In this document: in pieces, positions 6,974 to 12,183 of the stretch
Position numbering within the stretch: the stretch's first letter is position 1
Layout: every line of letters starts with the position of its first letter
Assembly (NCBI GenBank): GCA_002358855.1
Contig: DEPQ01000051.1
Span: 1 to 12,183, forward strand
Origin: Bacteroidales bacterium UBA3388
GTDB lineage: Bacteria; Bacteroidota; Bacteroidia; Bacteroidales; P3
Length of the DNA: 12,183 nt
Direction: 5' to 3'
Notes under the pieces: generated by a model
Seen by the model: the letters and a program-made list of their open reading frames with translations, nothing else
Databases searched by the model: none
Told to the model about the DNA's origin: nothing
Program-made: the position numbers and the translations under genes

Positions 6974-8023
6974 ATGAGAGGCTTAATAGATACTCTTTTT
7001 GAAGGAAATAATTTAACAAATGAGGAATTAAAAACTCTAATTGAATGTGAAGATAATTCTATTCAAGAAGAGTATCTATTTAAACAAGCCGATAAAAAAC
7101 GCAGACAAACATACGGAAACGAAATCTACATACGTGGATTGATAGAAATAAGTAATTATTGCAAAAACAATTGTTTGTATTGTGGAATTAGGTGTGGAAA
7201 TCTTAATGTTGAAAGATACCGCCTTAGCGAAAAGAATATTTTGGATTGTGTTTCTTACGGATATTCTTTGGGATTTCGCACTTTTGTGATGCAAGGAGGA
7301 GAAGACTTGCATTTTTCAGACAAAGATGTTTGTCAAATAGTTTCTAAAATCAAAAAATCTTATCCTGATTGTGCTGTAACTTTATCAATAGGTGAAAAAG
7401 ACAAACAAACTTATCAGGATTTTTTCAATGCGGGAGCAGATCGTTATCTTCTAAGACATGAAACCGCAATTGAGGAGCATTATAAACTGCTTCACCCTTC
7501 GGCAATGAAGATTGAAAAAAGAAAACAATGCTTATTTGACTTAAAAGAAATAGGTTTTCAAGTAGGCTCTGGCTTTATGGTAGGCTCACCTTTTCAAACA
7601 AGCGAAAATATCATTGCTGATTTAAGATTTTTACAAGAATTGCAACCCGATATGATTGGAATAGGTCCTTTTATTCCTCATATTGACACTCCTTTCCGCG
7701 ACAAAGCACAAGGAGATTTACATAAAACTCTTAGATTAATGGCAATTCTTCGTTTAATGTTCCCTTATTCTCTTATTCCTTCTACAACTGCTTTGGGTTC
7801 TATTGCAGAAAACGGCAGAGAATTAGGACTTCAAGTCGGTGCAAATGTGGTTATGCCAAATCTTTCTCCAACAGACGTTAGAAAACTCTATAATTTATAT
7901 AACAATAAAGCCTTTGTGGGAAAAGAAGCCGTTGAAGGACTTGAAGAATTAAAAGCACAAGTCGATTCCTTAGGTTATAAAATTGTTGTAAGTAGAGGAG
8001 ACGCTAAACGAAACGATAAGTAA
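6974..8023 (+). CDS. hydE: [FeFe]-hydrogenase maturase HydE, radical SAM
   Basis: This is a radical SAM enzyme of the HydE/BioB/PylB group, 349 residues, as expected for HydE. HydE works with HydF and HydG to build the di-iron subcluster of the [FeFe]-hydrogenase active site. The iron-sulfur motif is Cys63-x3-Cys67-x2-Cys70 in CKNNCLYC. Next come the RYRLS segment, FVMQGGED (SAM-binding GGE-like), GSGFMVGSPFQT, IGPFIPHIDTPF and TTALGSIAENGRELGLQVGANVVMPN. The last three closely match HydE as I know it and favour it over biotin synthase or methylornithine synthase. Neither HydF, HydG nor a hydrogenase is in the window. It starts 9 bases after hppA, so co-transcription is likely. Its last 20 bases overlap the 3' end of the convergent tonB gene. 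Confidence 0.88.
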   Translation: MRGLIDTLFEGNNLTNEELKTLIECEDNSIQEEYLFKQADKKRRQTYGNEIYIRGLIEISNYCKNNCLYCGIRCGNLNVERYRLSEKNILDCVSYGYSLGFRTFVMQGGEDLHFSDKDVCQIVSKIKKSYPDCAVTLSIGEKDKQTYQDFFNAGADRYLLRHETAIEEHYKLLHPSAMKIEKRKQCLFDLKEIGFQVGSGFMVGSPFQTSENIIADLRFLQELQPDMIGIGPFIPHIDTPFRDKAQGDLHKTLRLMAILRLMFPYSLIPSTTALGSIAENGRELGLQVGANVVMPNLSPTDVRKLYNLYNNKAFVGKEAVEGLEELKAQVDSLGYKIVVSRGDAKRNDK

Positions 8024-8714
8024 TCGTTCCTTTTTGAACCTCTGGAGCATTCGAATCTGCAGCAAATTTACATTTTCTTGCGGCTTGTTCGCATTTTCTA
8101 AAAAGATTAGAGTCTGTAATCGTAGTTCCTTTCAATATTGCTTTTGCTTTAACTACATTTCCTTCTCTATCAACAAATATTTCTACTACAATTTTTCCTA
8201 CCTTTGTGGTTGAAGAAGTCGGAGGTACAAGTTCTTTTGCTCCTCTACCACCTAAATTAAATGAAACACCCTTTCCTTCACCATTTCCTCCTGCTCCACT
8301 TCCTTCTCCATTAGAAATTCCTTGTTGTCCACCATTTCCTGTTTTTACTTTCCCTTTTGCGAACAACGCATTTTGGTTAATCGCAGGCTCAGTCGGTTTT
8401 TCTTCTTCTTTTTTTGGATTTTCAACCTTCGTATTCTTGCTTGAAACAGGTGTTTCTTCTATATCTTGGGTTACAACCTTTTCTTCACTATTGTTAGAAG
8501 CAACATTATTTGATACATCTTCTCCTCCCTCTGAGGCATTGTCAAAATCATTTCCAATATCAGAGAGTTCCTCCATATTCATCTCTACTCCATATTCAGG
8601 AGGTGGCGGATCGGGATAAGGTAAGGCAATAACAAACAACACACCCACTCCCATCATGGATAGAAGTAATGTAATTACAGCACTTATCAGTCTTCTTTTA
8701 TTTTCTTCGTTCAT
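8004..8714 (-). CDS. tonB: TonB-family energy transducer
   Basis: This protein should carry energy from the ExbB-ExbD motor to outer-membrane TonB-dependent transporters. It has 236 residues. Visible parts are an N-terminal membrane anchor (about 9-31), a short proline run (PYPDPPPP, 32-39), a long acidic and low-complexity linker (43-115), a glycine-rich stretch (125-160), and a TonB C-terminal domain from about 170. That domain has GKIVVEIFVDREGNVVKA, TTITD, and ends in GTITYRFV. The linker is acidic and Gly-rich instead of the long Pro-Lys spacer of enterobacterial TonB, which suits Bacteroidota forms. A TolA-like role cannot be excluded. The ATG overlaps the exbD stop by one base (TAATG), indicating coupled translation. 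The 3' end overlaps hydE by 20 bases on the opposite strand. Confidence 0.85.
   Translation of the reverse strand: MNEENKRRLISAVITLLLSMMGVGVLFVIALPYPDPPPPEYGVEMNMEELSDIGNDFDNASEGGEDVSNNVASNNSEEKVVTQDIEETPVSSKNTKVENPKKEEEKPTEPAINQNALFAKGKVKTGNGGQQGISNGEGSGAGGNGEGKGVSFNLGGRGAKELVPPTSSTTKVGKIVVEIFVDREGNVVKAKAILKGTTITDSNLFRKCEQAARKCKFAADSNAPEVQKGTITYRFV
8012..8035 (+). terminator. Possible weak terminator at the end of hydE
   Basis: A 6-base-pair hairpin (AACGAT at 8012-8017, ATCGTT at 8023-8028, loop of 5) is followed by CC and five T. It contains the hydE stop codon and lies in the overlap with tonB. The short stem makes it weak, but no better candidate is visible at the end of the plus-strand operon. 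Confidence 0.4.
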
Positions 8715-9127
8715 TATTTGGTAGCCTCTGTTGCTAAAATAACTTTATGTTTTTTGCCTTGTTGAGCATTTACTTTATTTACTGCATCAATTACAGTAAC
8801 AACATATTGCACAGGAACGGTTTTGTCCGAGTGAAGTTTAACTGTACCGTCAGAAACTTCACTTAAAAATCCTGCTAATACATTTGACAACTCTTCTTCG
8901 CTTGTTTCTATATTTTCAACATAGAATTTGTAGTTTGAATCTATGGCCACAACTACGTTTTGTTTTGCTAATGTTTGTCCACTTGTACTTTGTGGCAACA
9001 AAAGTTTGATTGCGTTCGGACTAATAAGGGTTGATGTTAGCATAAAGAAGATTAGCAACAAAAACACCAAATCCGACATTGATGAAGAGTTGAAATTAGG
9101 ATCTATTTTATTTCTTGTTTGAATCAT
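8714..9127 (-). CDS. exbD: ExbD/TolR family proton-channel subunit
   Basis: This is a 137-residue ExbD/TolR protein: a short cytoplasmic N-terminus, one membrane helix (about 17-37, SDLVFLLLIFFMLTS) and a periplasmic domain. Asp19, at the start of the helix, is in the position of the conserved proton-carrying aspartate. The segment after the helix (IKLLLPQSTSG) and the later VVVAIDSNYKFYVEN are typical of the family's periplasmic domain. It should pair with the ExbB encoded just upstream (17-base gap) to energise the TonB encoded just downstream (one-base overlap). Family membership cannot by itself separate ExbD from TolR. The tonB neighbour favours ExbD. Confidence 0.92.
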   Translation of the reverse strand: MIQTRNKIDPNFNSSSMSDLVFLLLIFFMLTSTLISPNAIKLLLPQSTSGQTLAKQNVVVAIDSNYKFYVENIETSEEELSNVLAGFLSEVSDGTVKLHSDKTVPVQYVVTVIDAVNKVNAQQGKKHKVILATEATK

Positions 9128-9144
9128 AACAAAGAAAGGATTTT

Positions 9145-9840
9145 TTATTTTGCAGGTTCATGCAAAAGGTCCATAAATTCCATAGTTCTTGCTTCTAACA
9201 TAAAAATTACTTTATTTATTTGTCCAACAAGAATACTATAAAGGAAGTTTGCAATAATACCAACAATCAAACCTCCAACAGTGGTTACCATCGCTTCATA
9301 AATACCTCCAGAAAGTAATTGAATGTCTATGTTGTTTCCAGCAGTACTCATGTCAAAAAATGCCTTAACCATACCTGTTACAGTACCAAGAAATCCTAAC
9401 GAAGGACCTATTGCTGCGATTGTTCCAACCATTGATACACCGCTTTCCAACTGTGCAACTTCTAACTTACCGACATTTTCTATTGCTTGATTGATATCGT
9501 TTAATGGTCTACCTAATCGCGAAAGTCCTTTATCAACCATTCGTCCTATTGGTGTAGGATTATTTCTTGTAAGGTTCTTTGCACCTTCTAAATCTCCACT
9601 ATGAATGCAATTTTTAACATTTTCCATAAAGAAAGTATCTTCTTTTAATGCTTTTCTAAGAGCTAAAAATCTTTCAACAAAGAGATAAATGGCTACTATC
9701 AACAAAATAGCCAATACTATCATAATCCAACCACCTTTTGTGGCTAATTCAAAAACATTTAATTCGGCTTGTGTTGATGCTGCTTCAGAAACGACTTCTG
9801 TTGCAGTTTGTGATATTTGTAAAAATATACTTGATAACAT
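9145..9840 (-). CDS. exbB: ExbB/TolQ/MotA family proton-channel subunit
   Basis: This 231-residue inner-membrane protein belongs to the MotA/TolQ/ExbB family and forms the proton channel with ExbD. Three membrane helices are visible at about 37-60, 137-162 and 183-206. The family core is clear in GTIAAIGPSLGFLGTVTGMVKAF (139-161) and YEAMVTTVGGLIVGIIANFLY (181-201). The N-terminal 36 residues, with a hydrophobic start then a Thr/Glu/Ala-rich stretch before GGWIMIVL, are typical of Bacteroidota members. It begins 18 bases after the stop of the secreted FN3 protein gene on the same strand and is followed by exbD, so the four genes probably form one operon. Confidence 0.92.
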   Translation of the reverse strand: MLSSIFLQISQTATEVVSEAASTQAELNVFELATKGGWIMIVLAILLIVAIYLFVERFLALRKALKEDTFFMENVKNCIHSGDLEGAKNLTRNNPTPIGRMVDKGLSRLGRPLNDINQAIENVGKLEVAQLESGVSMVGTIAAIGPSLGFLGTVTGMVKAFFDMSTAGNNIDIQLLSGGIYEAMVTTVGGLIVGIIANFLYSILVGQINKVIFMLEARTMEFMDLLHEPAK

Positions 9841-9858
9841 TGAATTTTATTTTTTTTA

Positions 9859-11376
9859 TTATTTAACTACTATTTTTCTTGTTTGAATACCTTTTTCGGT
9901 GTAAATATTAACGAAAAAAATTCCTTTTTTATTTTCAAAATCAAATTCTTCAGGCAATTTATTTGCAAAATACACTACTTCACCTAAAACATTTAGAATT
10001 TCTATTTTTTCAACATTCAGATTATTTGCTTTAAATGATATTTTTCCTTCTGTTGGATTTGGGAAAATATCTACATTTGTTAAAATTTCTGCTTCTTCTA
10101 TGCCTTGTTGTATTGTATTAAATACAAACTCATCGCTCCATGAACTCACTTCTTCATCTGAACAAACGGCTCTAACTTTCATTTTATACTCTGTTTGAGG
10201 GGTAAGACCAATTGGAGTAAATGTTGGATTGTCATAAATTATTACTCCTGAGTTTGGAAGAGTTTGATTGCTTTGTGCAAAAATCACCTCCCACATATTT
10301 TGACTCATACTTCCTGGATTCCAAGTAATTTTTACAGAAGAGTGTTGAACTTCTGTTGTACGCACTCCACTAACGTTTGCACACAAAGGTGGTTGTGTAA
10401 CAAATGTTCTCATTTCTGTCCATTCGCTATAAATACTTCCACAAATTGCTCTCACATACACCGCATAAGAACGTCCACCCTCTAATCCTGTCATTTGATA
10501 AACTGTATCGTTAGTTACATATAATGCAGCATTTTCATCAGATTGTCCAATAATTCCACATTTTATTTGCCACTGGCTTTGACCCGGTGCAGGCTGAAAA
10601 TTAACCTGTGCCTCAGTTATTCCTATTTCAGAAATAGTTATATTTGTTGGTAAAGACTGACAAGCATGAGCTGTTGTAAAAGAAGTTTCTGCCGAATAAA
10701 TTGTATCATTTATTGAACCATATTTAACAATCGCAAACGCTTTTACATAATACGTTGCACCAGAAACTAAATCTGTTGCTTGTGCACTCATAGGAAAAGG
10801 TATTGAACTTGCATTCACTGTACCTGAAACAGCAAGTTGTGTTCCTGTTTGACAATTCGTATTAGGAGTTGTTGAATACACAAAACCTTTTTTGACAAAT
10901 GAAGTTGCATCTCCTTTTGTCAAAATTGTACTACCCAAAGTTGCAGTAAACAAAGTAATATCCGAAACCGTAACTCCATCTATCGTAGGAGGAGTAGCCG
11001 GAGGTGTTGTAAAAGACAATATATTGCTTGAATACGCAGTGTCAGCAGGTCCTGTCTTTGTAGCATACGTTCTTACATAATAAGTAGTATTTGGAGCAAG
11101 TCCTGTAATCGTTTGAGTAAAAGGAGCAACGGTTGTTCCGCTTTTTGGTTTCAAAGTTGCACCATTTGCTTTTGTTGGAACAGGGTTTGTACCATAGATA
11201 AAACCTTTTTTAGACACTGTCCAACCACCTGTTGATGTATAATCCGCTGCTAAATCCGCTGCATTGTAAGCAGTAGCCGTTGCACTTGTCATTGTCATTA
11301 CAGGTTGAGCATTAATTTGTTGAGAACCAACAAATACAAGCAATAATCCTATCAATAAATATTGTAATTTCTTCAT
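9859..11376 (-). CDS. Secreted protein with fibronectin type III-like repeats and a T9SS sorting domain
   Basis: From ATG 11376 the product has 505 residues. Residues 1-23 are a signal peptide ending INA before Gln24. Four fibronectin type III-like domains follow at roughly 24-125, 131-235, 239-328 and 331-422. The first two share the motif KKGF(I/V)Y and a TYYV(R/K) strand; the last two have VRA(I/V)C and Trp near their ends. Residues 435-505 form a type IX secretion sorting domain: VDIFPNPTEGK, then VEKIEILNVLGEVV, and a GIFFVNIYTEKGIQTRKIVVK-type end. It is therefore expected to cross the outer membrane and be surface-attached or released. No catalytic domain is seen; a binding or adhesion role is inference. 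An upstream TTG (11436) is rejected because a promoter lies inside that extension. exbB follows after 18 bases. Confidence 0.88.
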   Translation of the reverse strand: MKKLQYLLIGLLLVFVGSQQINAQPVMTMTSATATAYNAADLAADYTSTGGWTVSKKGFIYGTNPVPTKANGATLKPKSGTTVAPFTQTITGLAPNTTYYVRTYATKTGPADTAYSSNILSFTTPPATPPTIDGVTVSDITLFTATLGSTILTKGDATSFVKKGFVYSTTPNTNCQTGTQLAVSGTVNASSIPFPMSAQATDLVSGATYYVKAFAIVKYGSINDTIYSAETSFTTAHACQSLPTNITISEIGITEAQVNFQPAPGQSQWQIKCGIIGQSDENAALYVTNDTVYQMTGLEGGRSYAVYVRAICGSIYSEWTEMRTFVTQPPLCANVSGVRTTEVQHSSVKITWNPGSMSQNMWEVIFAQSNQTLPNSGVIIYDNPTFTPIGLTPQTEYKMKVRAVCSDEEVSSWSDEFVFNTIQQGIEEAEILTNVDIFPNPTEGKISFKANNLNVEKIEILNVLGEVVYFANKLPEEFDFENKKGIFFVNIYTEKGIQTRKIVVK

Positions 11377-11406
11377 AACGTTACTTAAAATTATACAAAT
11401 TATCGG

Positions 11407-11437
11407 CAAATTTACAAAAAAAACGTAGAGATACAAT
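11407..11437 (-). promoter_or_regulatory. Promoter of the FN3 protein-exbB-exbD-tonB cluster
   Basis: The minus strand has TAAATTTG (complement of 11407-11414), an exact TAnnTTTG match 30 bases before the ATG. Nineteen bases further upstream is ATTG (11434-11437), one mismatch from the TTTG -33 box. The spacing fits the Bacteroidota arrangement. Confidence 0.6.
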
Positions 11438-11484
11438 ATTTTTTATCTCTTTTTTAACAATATATGTGTTTTATTTATTTTTCG

Positions 11485-11492
11485 TACATTTG
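11485..11492 (+). promoter_or_regulatory. -7 promoter element of the thioredoxin gene
   Basis: TACATTTG exactly matches TAnnTTTG and lies 24 bases before the ATG at 11517. No clear TTTG is seen at the -33 position. It lies within the GTG-started frame extension (from 11466), so the start must be downstream. Confidence 0.55.
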
Positions 11493-11516
11493 CAAAAAAT
11501 TAAAAAAATCAGAAAT

Positions 11517-11945
11517 ATGCAAAAAATTATCAAAACCTTCGTCTTTGTCTTTGCAATGATTTCTCTTTCATTTGCATACTCACAAAGCAAACCAATAGAA
11601 ATAACAAAAGCAGACTTTTTAACAAAAGTTGCAGATTATGAAAAATCCCCAGAAAAAGGGGTTTCATTAGCAGAAAAACCAATCATAGTGGATTTTTACG
11701 CAAATTGGTGCAAACCTTGCAAGATGATTTCCCCAATTTTAGACAAAATGGCAGAGAAATATGCAGACAAAATCATTGTTTACAAAGTAAACGTAGATAA
11801 AGAAAAAGTTTTAGCAAACGAAATTGGCATAAAAAGCATTCCAACCTTGATTTTTGTTCCAAAAGATGGTGAACCACAAATAATGATTGGTGCAAAAAGC
11901 GAAGAAGAACTTGATAAATTTATTCAAGAAGTGCTATTGAAATAA
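11517..11945 (+). CDS. Exported thioredoxin-family protein
   Basis: The product is a 142-residue thioredoxin with a signal peptide (about 1-23, hydrophobic FVFVFAMISLSFA, cleavage near YSQS), so it should act in the periplasm in disulfide exchange. The thioredoxin fold starts near residue 28. The active site is Trp64-Cys65-Lys66-Pro67-Cys68, with Lys replacing the usual Gly of WCGPC. The cis-proline is Pro109 in SIPT. A short insert (YEKSPEKGVSLAEKP, 41-55) precedes the VDFYA strand, as in other Bacteroidota exported thioredoxins I know. The ATG at 11517 is chosen because it directly precedes the signal peptide and follows a -7 element; a GTG at 11466 lies upstream of that element. It stands alone, divergent from the FN3 gene, and ends at a strong terminator. 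Whether it acts mainly as oxidant or reductant is unknown. Confidence 0.9.
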   Translation: MQKIIKTFVFVFAMISLSFAYSQSKPIEITKADFLTKVADYEKSPEKGVSLAEKPIIVDFYANWCKPCKMISPILDKMAEKYADKIIVYKVNVDKEKVLANEIGIKSIPTLIFVPKDGEPQIMIGAKSEEELDKFIQEVLLK

Positions 11946-11960
11946 AAAACTCTTTGTTTC

Positions 11961-12010
11961 AAAAAAATAAGTCTTTGAATTAGAAAATTATTTCAAAGAC
12001 TTATTTTTTT
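11961..12010. terminator. Strong bidirectional terminator after the thioredoxin gene
   Basis: Arms 11961-11979 and 11992-12010 are perfectly complementary over 19 bases, with a 12-base loop. The core is TAAGTCTTTGAA. One arm begins with seven A and the other ends with seven T, so it has the terminator form on both strands. It lies 15 bases past the thioredoxin stop and could also stop transcripts coming from the tRNA side. Confidence 0.92.
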
Positions 12011-12014
12011 ATTC

Positions 12015-12037
12015 CTTTGTTTTAGAAAAATATTTCT
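12015..12037. repeat. 23-base copy of part of the rfbD/ligase promoter-region repeat
   Basis: These 23 bases are identical to 2393-2415 in the divergent promoter region near rfbD. The flanking T-rich sequence on the left is also similar. The string includes an imperfect palindrome, AGAAA-AATA-TTTCT. It lies in the gap between the thioredoxin terminator and the tRNA terminator. No gene is visible in that gap (12011-12080). Confidence 0.55.
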
Positions 12038-12080
12038 GCAAGTTTTTATTTGCCTTTTTGGAATTGAGTTTTTGAGGGAG

Positions 12081-12117
12081 AAAAAAAAGAGAGAAACCTT
12101 TTTGATTTCTCTCTTTT
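12081..12117 (-). terminator. Rho-independent terminator of the tRNA-Asn gene
   Basis: On the minus strand, arms 12106-12117 and 12085-12096 form a 12-base-pair stem with a 9-base loop. The T run (complement of the A run at 12081-12088) follows. The hairpin begins 10 bases past the 3' end of the tRNA. Confidence 0.85.
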
Positions 12118-12126
12118 ACCTTTGAG

Positions 12127-12183
12127 CGCCCCCTCTAGGACTTGAACCTAGGACCCCATGATTAACAGTCATGTGCTCTAACC
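12127..12183 (-). tRNA. tRNA-Asn (anticodon GTT), 5' end cut by the window edge
   Basis: Reading the minus strand, the end of the D arm (GGTTAGAGC) is followed by an anticodon stem CATGA/TCATG (12169-12173 and 12157-12161). Its loop is CTGTTAA, giving anticodon GTT at 12164-12166. A 5-base variable loop follows, then the T arm CTAGG-TTCAAGT-CCTAG (12135-12151) and the acceptor strand AGGGGGC (12128-12134). The discriminator base is G at 12127, as expected for Asn. CCA is not encoded. About 17 bases of the 5' end lie outside the window; they should begin GCCCCCT to pair with the acceptor strand. Confidence 0.95.

Noticed and set aside
8206..8619. A 137-codon plus-strand open frame rich in Pro, Ser and Phe
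   Set aside because: It lies wholly inside tonB on the other strand and is the mirror of the Gly- and Glu-rich linker. It has no start context or family match.
12127..12183. The tRNA-Asn gene as an integration site for a mobile element
   Set aside because: No integrase, no direct repeat of the tRNA 3' end and no foreign genes are seen in the adjacent 12 kb. The other side is outside the window.

Overview
The window is AT-rich bacterial chromosome that reads as Bacteroidota, most likely an anaerobic member of the Bacteroidales. Four things point there. Several genes carry the TAnnTTTG -7 promoter element typical of this phylum just upstream of the chosen start. Shine-Dalgarno sequences are largely absent. 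One gene encodes a secreted protein with a C-terminal type IX secretion (Por) sorting domain. The other gene families (TPR-tailed O-antigen ligase, NlpC/P60 lipoprotein, bifunctional nuclease with a UVR-like tail, ExbB-ExbD-TonB) have Bacteroidota-style sequences. HydE, a maturase for [FeFe]-hydrogenase, suggests anaerobic metabolism. I see no insertion sequence, integrase, phage gene, CRISPR array or obvious transferred segment.

Layout, left to right. Positions 1-388 hold a 54-residue, highly repetitive small lipoprotein gene (minus strand) with its own promoter and hairpin terminator. Positions 389-2350 hold an O-antigen ligase/polymerase-like membrane protein (minus). It diverges from rfbD (dTDP-4-dehydrorhamnose reductase), which overlaps an NlpC/P60 cell-wall hydrolase lipoprotein gene by 4 bases. 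The divergent promoter region contains a T-rich repeat with a 21-base period. A bifunctional-nuclease family gene (minus) ends one base from the NlpC/P60 gene. It diverges from a two-gene plus-strand unit: a membrane ion-pumping pyrophosphatase (hppA) and hydE, 9 bases apart. HydE runs tail-to-tail, with a 20-base coding overlap, into a minus-strand cluster of four genes in transcription order: FN3/T9SS secreted protein, exbB, exbD, tonB. Facing away from that cluster is a periplasmic thioredoxin gene with a strong terminator. The window ends inside a tRNA-Asn gene (minus) with its own terminator.

How the genes work together: the left half concerns the cell envelope (surface glycan assembly, dTDP-rhamnose, peptidoglycan cleavage). 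The centre concerns energy metabolism (pyrophosphate-driven ion pumping and a hydrogenase maturase). The right half is a proton-motive-force transducer for the outer membrane, linked to a secreted fibronectin-type protein. Most of this is ordinary housekeeping and envelope biology. I did not find a convincing new defence or mobile system. The most interesting points are the secreted protein-exbB-exbD-tonB cluster, the hppA-hydE pairing with an unusual pair of cation-specificity residues in the pyrophosphatase, and the phased repeat in the ligase/rfbD promoter region, part of which recurs near the right end.
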